DNA of 64,000 nucleotides from JAKPQD01 sp029572965 (lineage in GTDB: Bacteria; Bacteroidota; Bacteroidia; Bacteroidales; DTGW01). Within the stretch, counting starts at the first letter, position 1; every line of letters starts with the position of its first letter. The position numbers and the translations under genes are program-made. The notes under the pieces are model-generated. The model was not told the origin of the DNA, did not search any database, and was given only the letters and a program-made list of their open reading frames with translations. Of the stretch, positions 34,176-42,499 are shown piece by piece. The DNA is taken from NCBI GenBank assembly GCA_035374585.1, contig DAOSPF010000008.1, positions 1-64,000 of the forward strand, given 5' to 3'.

Positions 34176-34823
34176 ATGAAAAAAGACTACAATACCTCGC
34201 GAAAAAAATTAGCATTGCCAGAATATGGCAGACATATACATTTATTAGTTGACCACATTAAAAATATTGCTGATAGAGATGAACGGAACCGAGCAGCCCA
34301 AGAATTAATCAACATTATGGGCAATCTCAACCCGCAATTACGCGATGTGGCTGATTTTAAACATAAACTTTGGGATCATTTATACGTAATTGCCAATTTT
34401 GAATTAGATATAGACTCGCCTTATCCTGTTCCCACTCGAGAATCTTTAAACACTAAACCCCGCAAGGTATCTTATCCCCAAACCTCCATCAAATACAAGC
34501 ATTATGGCAAAATTACTGAACAAATAGCTAAAAGTGTTGCCAATTTTGAAGAAGGGGCAATGAAAGATGCCTTGATAGAACAGCTTGCCAATATTATGAA
34601 AAAACAATACCTCACCTGGAACCGCGAATCGGTTAATGATGAAAGTATTTTCAAAGATTTATCAGAGCTTACAAAAGGAAAAATAAATATCCACCCGGAC
34701 TCTTTAAAACTTTCAGAAACAAAAGCTATTCTTTCTCAAAAAAATAAAATGCACAACAAAAACAACCAACAAAACAACAAAAACCGCAACAATCACAATA
34801 AAAATAAAAACAAAAAAAACTGA
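34176..34823 (+). CDS. DUF4290-family protein
   Basis: A 215-residue soluble protein. Residues 1-175 match the Bacteroidetes-specific DUF4290 family: TSRKKLALPEYGRHIHLLVDHI, GNLNPQLRDVADFKHKLWDHL and the later KQYLTWNRESVNDESIF (read as key parts LPEYGRHI, DFKHKLWDHL and YLTWN). The function is unknown. The last 30 residues are almost only Asn and Lys, a basic low-complexity tail. The murA gene follows after 24 bases, so they probably share a transcript, a pairing I recall from other Bacteroidetes. Confidence 0.9.
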   Translation: MKKDYNTSRKKLALPEYGRHIHLLVDHIKNIADRDERNRAAQELINIMGNLNPQLRDVADFKHKLWDHLYVIANFELDIDSPYPVPTRESLNTKPRKVSYPQTSIKYKHYGKITEQIAKSVANFEEGAMKDALIEQLANIMKKQYLTWNRESVNDESIFKDLSELTKGKINIHPDSLKLSETKAILSQKNKMHNKNNQQNNKNRNNHNKNKNKKN

Positions 34824-34847
34824 GACTAACCCTTTCATTTTTATCTG

Positions 34848-36152
34848 ATGGCAATCTTTGAAGTACATGGAGGAAAGCAGCTTAAAGGAGTTTTAAAGCC
34901 CCAGGGTGCAAAAAACGAAGCTTTACAGGTTATTTGTGCTTGTCTGCTCACCGAACAAAAGGTTTACATTAATAACATCCCCGATATCCGGGATGTTAAC
35001 ATACTTATAGATATCTTAAAGTCACTTGGTGTTGAAGTTGTCAAAACTAAAGAATACGAATATAGCTTTGATGCCTCAAAAGTTTACATAGACTATTTAA
35101 AAACAGAAGACTTTCGTAAAAAAGCTGCCAGCCTTAGAGGTTCTATTATGATTATAGGCCCGTTATTGGCCCGTTTTGGCATTGGTTATATGCCAAAGCC
35201 TGGCGGCGATATGATTGGCCGCCGCCGTTTGGATACTCACTTTATCGGATTTGAACAACTTGGTGCAAATTTCGATTTCGATGCCGAAAATAACATATAT
35301 TCTGTTAAGGCAGATAAACTCAAAGGGACATATATGTTGCTTGACGAAGCTTCTGTTACCGGTACTGCCAATATTATTATGGCTTCTGTACTGGCAAGTG
35401 GTACAACAACTATATACAACGCTGCTTGCGAACCATATATACAGCAACTCTGCAAAATGCTAAATAGTATGGGAGCAAAAATTACAGGCATAGGTTCAAA
35501 CCTGCTAAATATTGAAGGAGTCAACAACTTGCATGGGTGTAACCATAATATATTGCCTGATATGATTGAAATTGGCAGTTTTATTGGACTTGCCGCCATG
35601 ACCCAATCTGAAATCACAATTAAAGACGTTTCGTACGAAAACCTGGGCATTATTCCTAATGCCTTTAGCCGATTGGGAATAACGCTTGAACGAAAAAACG
35701 ATGATATATTTATTCCTGCACAAAAGGAATATACAATTGATACATTTATTGATGGTTCTATTCTTACTATTGCCGATGCCCCATGGCCAGGGCTTACCCC
35801 GGACCTGCTCAGTGTATTCCTTGTAGTAGCTACAAAAGCAAAGGGCAGTGTACTTATTCACCAGAAAATGTTTGAAAGCCGTTTGTTTTTTGTTGACAAA
35901 CTAATAGATATGGGTGCCCAGATTATCCTTTGCGACCCCCACCGGGCAACAGTAATAGGGATGGGTAACGAACATAAACTCCGCCCTACTACCATGAGCT
36001 CTCCAGATATCAGGGCAGGAGTAGCATTGCTTATTGCAGCCTTATCTGCAAATGGCAAAAGTACTATTCATAACATCGAACAAATAGACCGTGGATACTA
36101 CAAAATAGATGAACGGCTTAATGCTATTGGAGCTGAAATTATCAGAAAATAA
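34848..36152 (+). CDS. murA: UDP-N-acetylglucosamine 1-carboxyvinyltransferase
   Basis: A 434-residue MurA, catalysing the first committed step of peptidoglycan synthesis (enolpyruvyl transfer from PEP). Lys22 and Asn23 (QGAKNEAL) match the conserved PEP-contact residues. In the flexible active-site loop, KPGGDMIGRRRLDTHF has Asp121 where most enzymes have the catalytic Cys (PGGCxIGxRP). Asp there is known from naturally fosfomycin-resistant MurA enzymes. The rest, including SSPDIRAGVALLIAAL and DRGYYKIDERL, is normal. It sits after DUF4290. Confidence 0.96.
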   Translation: MAIFEVHGGKQLKGVLKPQGAKNEALQVICACLLTEQKVYINNIPDIRDVNILIDILKSLGVEVVKTKEYEYSFDASKVYIDYLKTEDFRKKAASLRGSIMIIGPLLARFGIGYMPKPGGDMIGRRRLDTHFIGFEQLGANFDFDAENNIYSVKADKLKGTYMLLDEASVTGTANIIMASVLASGTTTIYNAACEPYIQQLCKMLNSMGAKITGIGSNLLNIEGVNNLHGCNHNILPDMIEIGSFIGLAAMTQSEITIKDVSYENLGIIPNAFSRLGITLERKNDDIFIPAQKEYTIDTFIDGSILTIADAPWPGLTPDLLSVFLVVATKAKGSVLIHQKMFESRLFFVDKLIDMGAQIILCDPHRATVIGMGNEHKLRPTTMSSPDIRAGVALLIAALSANGKSTIHNIEQIDRGYYKIDERLNAIGAEIIRK

Positions 36153-36201
36153 AAATAATTGAAGAATTAGCCAATAGTAATACTACTGCATTTAATCCCA
36201 A

Positions 36202-36224
36202 ATTAAGCATTAAAAATGCTTAAT
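36202..36224. repeat. Perfect 10-bp hairpin after murA
   Basis: ATTAAGCATT and AATGCTTAAT with a three-base loop, 50 bases past the murA stop. No T run follows. Confidence 0.5.
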
Positions 36225-36280
36225 CGAATCGTCTAACTGACGTTAGCTATAGGCTTTTGCCCAACAAGAAAATAACACAA

Positions 36281-36307
36281 AAAAAGCCCCGGCAGACCAG
36301 GGCTTTT
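36281..36307 (-). terminator. Terminator of rpsF-rpsR-rplI
   Basis: AAAAGCCC (36282-36289) and GGGCTTTT (36300-36307) pair; the minus-strand transcript then runs into T residues. It is 26 bases past the rplI stop. Confidence 0.8.
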
Positions 36308-36333
36308 CTTATATAGTAAGTTGTTAAACAAAC

Positions 36334-36780
36334 TTATTCTGAAACAATCTCAAAAGCTATCTCAACGCTAACTTCTTTGTGAAGTTTTACTTTAGCAGTA
36401 TAGTTGCCAACTTCTTTAATGATATCTTCTTTAATAAGAATGTTTTTCCTGTCAACGTTAAAACCTTGAGCAGCTAAAGCTTCAGCAATTTGAATGGTAT
36501 TAACCGAACCAAATATTTTGCCTTTTGAACTTGTTTTAGCCCCAATAGTAAGTTTCAAACCTTCCATTTTTTTAGCCAACTGTGTAGCTTCTTCTTTTAC
36601 TTTAGCTTCTTTATGAGCTCGCTGCCTGATATTTTCAGCAAGAATTTTCTTGGCCGATTCGGTGGCAACAATAGCCATTCCGTTAGGAATAAGATAGTTA
36701 CGAGCGTAACCGTTTTTTACGTTTACGATATCGTCTTTGCTTCCTACGTTTATTACTTCTTGTGTAAGTATAATTTCCAT
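36334..36780 (-). CDS. rplI: 50S ribosomal protein L9
   Basis: A 148-residue L9 with the N-terminal 23S-binding domain (MEIILTQEVINVGSKDDIVNVKNGYARNYLIP in key parts: GSKDDIV, NGYARNYLIP), the long connecting helix and the C-terminal domain with GSVNTIQIAEAL. Last gene of the S6-S18-L9 operon, ending at a terminator. Confidence 0.97.
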   Translation of the reverse strand: MEIILTQEVINVGSKDDIVNVKNGYARNYLIPNGMAIVATESAKKILAENIRQRAHKEAKVKEEATQLAKKMEGLKLTIGAKTSSKGKIFGSVNTIQIAEALAAQGFNVDRKNILIKEDIIKEVGNYTAKVKLHKEVSVEIAFEIVSE

Positions 36781-36799
36781 GGTACAATTTCCTCCAATA

Positions 36800-37069
36800 T
36801 TATTTTAACATATCGGTTACATAAGGCAATAAAGCAAGGTGACGTGCTCTTTTAATAGCAGTTGCCACTTTACGCTGGTACTTTAATGAAGTTCCCGTAA
36901 GGCGCCTTGGCAATATCTTTCCTTGTTCGTTCAAAAATTTCTTTAAAAATTCTGGATCTTTGTAATCAATATATTTGATTTTATTTTTTTTGAAACGGCA
37001 ATATTTTTTCTTTTTGATTTCTACCGTTGGGGGCGTCAGGTATCTAATTTCTGATTGATTTGTTGACAT
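36800..37069 (-). CDS. rpsR: 30S ribosomal protein S18
   Basis: An 89-residue S18: KKKYCRFKK, the central YIDYKDPEFLKKFLNEQGKI (in parts: DYKDPEFL, FLNEQGKI) and RRLTGTSLKYQRKVATAIKRAR. It forms a heterodimer with S6 on 16S rRNA. Starts three bases after the rpsF stop and ends 19 bases before rplI. Confidence 0.97.
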   Translation of the reverse strand: MSTNQSEIRYLTPPTVEIKKKKYCRFKKNKIKYIDYKDPEFLKKFLNEQGKILPRRLTGTSLKYQRKVATAIKRARHLALLPYVTDMLK

Positions 37070-37072
37070 AGC

Positions 37073-37423
37073 TTATTCCTCCACTTTTATAGGTTCTTTC
37101 ATACTTCTTTTTTTGTTACTGTATTCAACAGCATATTTATCCATTGCAAATGTCAAAAAACGAATTACTCGTTCATCACGACGGAATTCTGTTTCTAATT
37201 TTGCAATAAGCGCAGGCTCGGCTTTAAACTCTATAAGGTTATAAAAGCCGGTAGATTTTTTTTGAATTGGGTAAGCCAGTTTTTTCAATCCCCAATCTTC
37301 GCTATGTACAATTTCTGCACCATGTTCGGTCAGAAAACTTTTGAATTTGTTAACCGCTTCCTTCATCTGTGGCTCAGACAAAACGGGAGTTACAATGAAA
37401 ACGGTTTCATACTGTTTTAACAT
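37073..37423 (-). CDS. rpsF: 30S ribosomal protein S6
   Basis: A 116-residue S6: YETVFIVTPVLSEPQ, GLKKLAYPIQKKSTGFY and RRDERVIRFLTFAMDKYA are family signatures. First gene of the operon. No ssb gene lies between S6 and S18 here, unlike in Proteobacteria and Firmicutes. Confidence 0.97.
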   Translation of the reverse strand: MLKQYETVFIVTPVLSEPQMKEAVNKFKSFLTEHGAEIVHSEDWGLKKLAYPIQKKSTGFYNLIEFKAEPALIAKLETEFRRDERVIRFLTFAMDKYAVEYSNKKRSMKEPIKVEE

Positions 37424-37459
37424 ACTCGTTTGTTTTTAAATTAAAATTAATTTGGAGCG

Positions 37460-37490
37460 CAAAAGTAAAAACTTTTTACTGAAAACCAAA
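37460..37490 (-). promoter_or_regulatory. Canonical promoter of the S6-S18-L9 operon
   Basis: On the minus strand, TTTG (37490-37487), a 19-base spacer and TACTTTTG (37467-37460) match the Bacteroidetes consensus exactly. The rpsF ATG is 36 bases downstream. Confidence 0.82.
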
Positions 37491-37519
37491 AGATTGCAAG
37501 GTAAAATTTAGCCATTACT

Positions 37520-39640
37520 TTATTTTGCAGGGCCCTTAGGATATTCAATGCGAAAATGGTAAATAGTTCTTAAACGCTGCTTCAGCGTTTTTTTAATTAT
37601 CTCAATATCTCTGAAAGTAAGATCGGCATCGACCAGTTGCTCATCGGCAATTAAGCCGTTAACAATAACATCAACCATATTGTTGATTTCAGCTTCTGAA
37701 TAGTGCTTAAGACTACGGGTCGCAGCTTCTACACTATCAGCAATCATCACTACTGCCATTTCGCGGCTAAATGGTTTTGGGCCCGGGTATTTAAACTGTT
37801 TTATATCTACCTCCGTCCCAGGATTTTGATTTAAGTACGAACGATAAAAGTAATGGGCCAGTGATGTTCCGTGATGAGTTTTTATAAAATCCGTTATTTG
37901 AGCAGGAAGATGAAACTTTTCGGCCAGCTCAACACCTTTTGTCACATGGCTGATGATTATTTTTGCACTTTCTTCAAATGCAAGGCTTTCATGAGGGTTC
38001 ACCTCATCCGAAAGGTTTTCGATAAAATATGCAGGGTTGTGTATTTTGCCAATGTCATGATAAAGAGCCCCCGCCCTTACCAACAATACATTTCCGCCAA
38101 TCTTAAAGATAGCTTCTTCGCTAAGATTGGCAACCTGCAACGAATGCTGAAATGTACCCGGCGTAACTTCGGCCATTTTGCGAAGCAGAATTTGATTGGT
38201 ATCAGACAATTCAAGCAATGTTGCATCTGAAACATACCCAAATATTTTTTCAAATATATATATAAGCGGTAACGCCGAAAGCATTAACAGCCCATTACCG
38301 GCAAAATACAATAAATTATCTGTATTGATATTGGCTAATGAACCTTCCTGATATAAAGTAAGGCCAACATAAGTCAAAGATAAGGTAAGCGTTTGCCAAA
38401 TAGCCGAAAAAAACATACGGTTTCGTTTGTATGTATTGCTTAAACTAAGAACAATAACAGCACCGGCCAATATATTAAGCATAACAAACTCGAAGCTGTT
38501 GGGCGCCCAAAAACCAAAAAGTATAATAACCAAACAATGAATATAAAGTGCCAGTTTTGAATCAAAAAAAGTCTTTAATAACACCGGAATAATAGCCAAA
38601 GGAATCATGTATAACCCGCCCGGTCGGTGTTTAATAATCAAACTGGTTATTAGCCCAAAAACTATGATGATGGTATAAATAAAAGCCAGGTTTTTGTTCG
38701 AGCGCCAAACTTGTCTTTTCAATTTCGAGATAAACACATTAATAAGAACAATGAATGTTAAAACAATAATTGTCTGGCCCAATAATATAAAAATATAATT
38801 GGCCGAGAAACCCATACGCTGTTCGTATTCCTTTTTTACAGATTCTAAAACTTTGTGGTGACGCGGAGTAACAATATCACCGGTAAATATTATCCTTTCG
38901 CCCGAAAGTATCATGCCTTGCGTCAACGAAATATTAGACAAGGCCTGTTCTTTGACCTTTTCTGAAGTAACGGCATCATAAAAAAGATTGGGGATGATAT
39001 ATTTTTCAATTTTTAAACTTTTTAAAAAATTAAAAGGAGAATTTCCATCAGTAAAAGCAACCTGGTCAGAAAACTTAACCAACTCCTGAAAAATATGCTC
39101 ATAAGCACTTTTAGGCGTAAACAAGGTATTAGCATCAACATCTTCTGCCTCATTGTCTCGTATAATAGCAATAGTTGATGATTGGTGCAAAATAGAAGCC
39201 CCCTCGTCCGGGATATTGACTATACCTTTAGAATAGACAGTATCTAAAAGTTCCTTCAATAACTCCTCCAACTGTTTTCTGACAACTGTGTCTCTGGCCC
39301 ACCCTTCATTGATATATTGAAGCTTTTTGGTAAAAGCTTGCCAAAACTGTTCTCTCTTTTCCTGGCCTATTTTTGGGTTAAAAGTAAAATATGGAATAAA
39401 ATGCTTAGAAATACTATCTTTTTCGTACGAAAGTTCTTCATCGGTCTTATATACAGGCACATCAAAAGGAGCTACAAGCACCTGGTGCATCCATGGTTTT
39501 CCTTTTTGATATTCATATTTAAACTTTCCTTTATGAGGGAACAAAATGACCAATAACAGGACCGAAACTGAAAAAATAACCCAAAAAACCCGAAAATCTT
39601 CCCAGTCTATATTAAATTTTATCCTTTTTAGCCTCAACAT
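37520..39640 (-). CDS. PgpH-type c-di-AMP phosphodiesterase (7TM-HD protein)
   Basis: A 706-residue membrane protein: one N-terminal helix (about 15-35), a long extracytoplasmic 7TMR-HDED domain (about 40-260), about seven membrane helices (about 265-470) and a cytoplasmic HD domain (about 490-700). The HD dyad is His528-Asp529 in LYHDIGKIHNP, preceded by TPGTFQHSLQVANLSEEA (key parts GTFQHSLQVANL). This architecture is that of PgpH, which hydrolyses cyclic di-AMP. The sensor-like outer domain suggests response to an external signal. Divergent from the NlpC/P60 gene; on the same strand as, and just after, the S6 operon promoter region. Confidence 0.92.
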   Translation of the reverse strand: MLRLKRIKFNIDWEDFRVFWVIFSVSVLLLVILFPHKGKFKYEYQKGKPWMHQVLVAPFDVPVYKTDEELSYEKDSISKHFIPYFTFNPKIGQEKREQFWQAFTKKLQYINEGWARDTVVRKQLEELLKELLDTVYSKGIVNIPDEGASILHQSSTIAIIRDNEAEDVDANTLFTPKSAYEHIFQELVKFSDQVAFTDGNSPFNFLKSLKIEKYIIPNLFYDAVTSEKVKEQALSNISLTQGMILSGERIIFTGDIVTPRHHKVLESVKKEYEQRMGFSANYIFILLGQTIIVLTFIVLINVFISKLKRQVWRSNKNLAFIYTIIIVFGLITSLIIKHRPGGLYMIPLAIIPVLLKTFFDSKLALYIHCLVIILFGFWAPNSFEFVMLNILAGAVIVLSLSNTYKRNRMFFSAIWQTLTLSLTYVGLTLYQEGSLANINTDNLLYFAGNGLLMLSALPLIYIFEKIFGYVSDATLLELSDTNQILLRKMAEVTPGTFQHSLQVANLSEEAIFKIGGNVLLVRAGALYHDIGKIHNPAYFIENLSDEVNPHESLAFEESAKIIISHVTKGVELAEKFHLPAQITDFIKTHHGTSLAHYFYRSYLNQNPGTEVDIKQFKYPGPKPFSREMAVVMIADSVEAATRSLKHYSEAEINNMVDVIVNGLIADEQLVDADLTFRDIEIIKKTLKQRLRTIYHFRIEYPKGPAK

Positions 39641-39764
39641 GAATGTTTTTTTATGTTTTTTTCAAAAAACTTATTTATTTTGAAAAATAGGTTTTAAAAA
39701 GTATTTTACCTAAATAAACCATCAAAGAAACAAAAAGTTTTTCACACTAAAAATAAACTAAAAG

Positions 39765-40553
39765 ATGAATATTCCAACAAACGCTATTTGTACATTGCCC
39801 TACATCGCAGTAAGAAAAGACCCTTCAGAAACTTCAGAAATGATATCACAGCTACTATTTGGAGAAATATATACCGTATCTGACATTCAGCAAAAATGGG
39901 CCAAAGTGGTGAATCAAACCGACAACTACACCGGATGGTGCGATGCAAAGCTCATTAAAGCGCTAAGCAAAGAGCAGGTTATTGAGTTGCAAAACATGAA
40001 AAAAGTGGTGGTTGGGCAAAAATGGCTTGATATACATATCAGTTGTTTTGATACTTCTATTACAATCTCGGCAGGAAGTATTCTTTATCAAAAACAGCCA
40101 GGACAGTTTTCTATCAATGGAGAGAACTGCAATGTATCAACAAATGTAATTGAGAACTATGCAAATACAATAGACACAGTAATCTATACGGCAAAAAGCC
40201 TATTAAACACTCCATACTTATGGGGAGGACGCTCGGCATACGGCATCGATTGCTCTGGTTTGGTACAAACATGTTTCAGGGTTGCCGGAAAAACCTTGCC
40301 CCGCGATGCTTCACAACAAATTTACGAAGGGAATACGGTGAGTTCACTTCAAGATGCTCAAAAAGGCGATTTGGCTTTTTTCTGCAATGAAAAAGGAAGT
40401 GTTTGCCACGTAGGCATTCTTTTGTCCAACAATCAGATAATCCACGCTTCGGGCTTTGTAAAAATTGACAGCATTGACATTCAGGGAATTTTTGACAAAA
40501 ACAAAGACCAATACACTCATCACCTGTGTGCTATTAAAAGAGTTACTTTATAG
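39765..40553 (+). CDS. NlpC/P60 (C40) cell-wall peptidase with SH3-like N-terminus
   Basis: A 262-residue protein. Residues 1-65 look like a bacterial SH3 domain (ALLFGEIYTVSD in type: QLLFGEIYTV, KWAKVV, GWCDAKLI). The catalytic domain (about 140-260) has Cys163 in GIDCSGLVQT, His215 in VCHVGILL and His227 in IIHASG. Such enzymes cut the D-Glu to diamino-acid bond in peptidoglycan peptides, i.e. a gamma-D-glutamyl-L-diamino-acid endopeptidase. No signal peptide is visible, suggesting a cytoplasmic recycling role, which is common for the SH3-P60 type in Bacteroidetes. The mutarotase follows with its own promoter. Confidence 0.92.
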   Translation: MNIPTNAICTLPYIAVRKDPSETSEMISQLLFGEIYTVSDIQQKWAKVVNQTDNYTGWCDAKLIKALSKEQVIELQNMKKVVVGQKWLDIHISCFDTSITISAGSILYQKQPGQFSINGENCNVSTNVIENYANTIDTVIYTAKSLLNTPYLWGGRSAYGIDCSGLVQTCFRVAGKTLPRDASQQIYEGNTVSSLQDAQKGDLAFFCNEKGSVCHVGILLSNNQIIHASGFVKIDSIDIQGIFDKNKDQYTHHLCAIKRVTL

Positions 40554-40587
40554 TTTGACATTGTTTTAGCAGAAAAACCTATTTTTG
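40554..40587 (+). promoter_or_regulatory. Promoter of the mutarotase gene
   Basis: TTTG (40554-40557) and TATTTTTG (40580-40587) are separated by 22 bases, one more than usual. The start codon lies 20 bases on. Confidence 0.5.
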
Positions 40588-40607
40588 CTAAATATTAATG
40601 TTCAATC

Positions 40608-41510
40608 ATGGTTCAGTCGCTAAACAATAAATTTGCCCCCAGGGGAAACATCTTTTTCAAATCAGGTAAAGGCGGGCATGTGTATGCCAAAATCGACAAT
40701 CGGTTTGCTGCCTGTGAGGTGTCGTTGTACGGTGCGCAGGTGCTTTCTTTTGAGCCGCATGGCGAGCCTGATATTATTTGGCTAAGCAAAAAAAGCCATT
40801 ACGATAAAGGAAAAGCCATCAGAGGTGGAATACCTGTTTGTTTCCCTTGGTTTGGCCCGCATGCCGAGGAAAAAACATATCCTCAGCATGGATTTGCCAG
40901 GCTTATTGACTGGCAAGTTGAAAACGTCAACAACAATCCTGACGGGACCACTTATATCGCCTTATACCTCTGTCAAAACGATTTTACAAAAACTTACTGG
41001 CCTTATGATTTTGAAGCAAGGGTGATTATTACTGTGGGTGAGCAACTGAAGGTTGAACTGAAGGTTACCAATACCGGAACTGAAGAATTTTCTTATACAG
41101 ATGCCCTTCATACTTACTTTCATGTGAGCAACATAGAAGACATTTGCGTAGAAGGATTGATGAACGCTAAGTTTTATAATGGCCCCGGCGCTACACAGCT
41201 TGAGGCCCAGAATGTAGAACAACTTACTATTACTAAAGAAGAAAACCGCCGATATATTGGGCATTCTGGAGCATGCTCCTTCATCGACAATGGATACAAC
41301 CGAAAGATTACCATTGAAAAAACCGGCAGCAACACAACCGTTTTGTGGAATCCCTGGGCGGATACGATTAAAACTATGGGCGACATGCCTTCTGATGGCT
41401 ATAAAAACATGCTTTGCATTGAACCCGCCAATGCTTTTAATGATATTATCGCCCTTAAAGCCGGAGAGTCGCACACACTATCAACAATTATTGGTTATTC
41501 AAAATATTGA
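40608..41510 (+). CDS. D-hexose-6-phosphate mutarotase (YeaD-like aldose 1-epimerase family)
   Basis: A 300-residue beta-sandwich enzyme of the galactose mutarotase superfamily, YeaD branch, which equilibrates anomers of glucose-6-phosphate. Seen: IRGGIPVCFPWFGPH, HGFARLIDW, the general-acid His in DALHTYFHVSN and the general-base Glu in MLCIEPANA. Length is normal. Monocistronic, preceded by a promoter and followed by a gene-free stretch. Confidence 0.92.
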   Translation: MVQSLNNKFAPRGNIFFKSGKGGHVYAKIDNRFAACEVSLYGAQVLSFEPHGEPDIIWLSKKSHYDKGKAIRGGIPVCFPWFGPHAEEKTYPQHGFARLIDWQVENVNNNPDGTTYIALYLCQNDFTKTYWPYDFEARVIITVGEQLKVELKVTNTGTEEFSYTDALHTYFHVSNIEDICVEGLMNAKFYNGPGATQLEAQNVEQLTITKEENRRYIGHSGACSFIDNGYNRKITIEKTGSNTTVLWNPWADTIKTMGDMPSDGYKNMLCIEPANAFNDIIALKAGESHTLSTIIGYSKY

Positions 41511-41866
41511 GATTGGATAAACAGTTTTTATAAAAACCATTTTAACATTATTTGTCAAAAAACATGAGACTGTGTAAAAAGTAAATCACGCAGCCTCTAT
41601 CCAACTGCTACGACCATCACCAAAAATTTAAACAGATAATGTTGTTAGATAACTTTAATCAACAACTGTGTTTTTAATATTTGCCCAAGAAGTTTTCAAA
41701 ACCATGTCCTTTAAGTTTACGGCAGTCACGAGTATGGCCAGTAACAAATTGTGAGCTGCGCCTGTATCTTACCCCCGTGACCAACCCTGATGCGGAGTAG
41801 AATGTCCCAAACTCGCACTTCCTTCACCATTGGCTATACACGATGTTGGCAGTATGAAACTCTTTA
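41511..41866. other. Gene-free region beside the restriction-modification cassette
   Basis: No gene in these 356 bases. The last 120 bases (about 41745-41860) are more GC-rich than the surroundings and contain GGCTATACACGATGTTGGCA right after the restriction gene stop; similar sequences flank mobile gene cassettes in other Bacteroidetes as far as I recall. This is only a suspicion. Confidence 0.4.
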
Positions 41867-42499
41867 TCAAGCATTTAACCTTTCAATTTCTTTTTTAATA
41901 TCCTCGATAACTTCTTTATTTTTAATCTCCTTTCTTTCTCCAACTTTCTCTGAAAAAAGATAAAATACTTTACCTCCAAAGACTTCGGTAAATTTCAGAT
42001 GTGTGTCACCTTGAATGTTGTATTCTTTAAATATTTCAGGTAACTGTATCCCACTATTTACAGGCTTTATTTGAAGTCCAATATATTTCTCTTTTACTTG
42101 TATAAAAAAATCAACATTGAATAATCTGTCCCATTCGTCAGGTGCTGGTTGAATTTTAATGTTTAATATTTTTTGTAACTGACCATAAATTGTTTGTATT
42201 TCTGTCATGTAACCATCAAAAGTTCGGTCAATTACAAGTTGCATCATGTAATCAATACAATCTTGTTCAGAAACTTCTGCAACTTCTGACTGGATTACTT
42301 CAGTAATTTTAACATACAGTTTCTTTCCTAATTCAACAATATGTTCTTTGGGTTTTACATTTTTGAAGTAATATTCACGCCATTCATCAAGTGTTTTCGG
42401 CGAACATTTTCTTATTGATTCTGATGTTGGTCCAACATTTCTTTTAAAATTAAGTTGGAAGCGATTCATCGCACTGTTTAAAATCCATTCTTTAGCCAT
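41867..42499 (-). CDS. MjaI-like type II restriction endonuclease
   Basis: A 210-residue protein. Its opening (EWILNSAMNRFQLNFKRNVGPTSESIRKC in parts: KEWILNSAMNRFQLN, RNVGPTSE) and the DEWREYYF segment resemble the RE_MjaI family, whose prototype cuts CTAG; I identify this from memory. A PD-(D/E)xK-like core is visible: Asp130 in NVDFFIQV followed by Gln143 and Lys145 in YIGLQIKP, with Gln replacing the usual Glu. It starts inside the last codons of the methyltransferase gene (eight-base overlap), a classic R-M arrangement that lets modification precede restriction. The specificity CTAG is inferred. Confidence 0.75.
   Translation of the reverse strand: MAKEWILNSAMNRFQLNFKRNVGPTSESIRKCSPKTLDEWREYYFKNVKPKEHIVELGKKLYVKITEVIQSEVAEVSEQDCIDYMMQLVIDRTFDGYMTEIQTIYGQLQKILNIKIQPAPDEWDRLFNVDFFIQVKEKYIGLQIKPVNSGIQLPEIFKEYNIQGDTHLKFTEVFGGKVFYLFSEKVGERKEIKNKEVIEDIKKEIERLNA

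Noticed and set aside
39765..40553. Secreted location of the NlpC/P60 peptidase
   Set aside because: The N-terminus MNIPTNAICTLPYIAVRK is not a signal peptide, so export was not claimed.
41745..41866. Integron attC site next to the restriction gene
   Set aside because: The expected RYYYAAC and GTTRRRY boxes in a foldable arrangement could not be matched; kept only as a vague cassette-edge remark.
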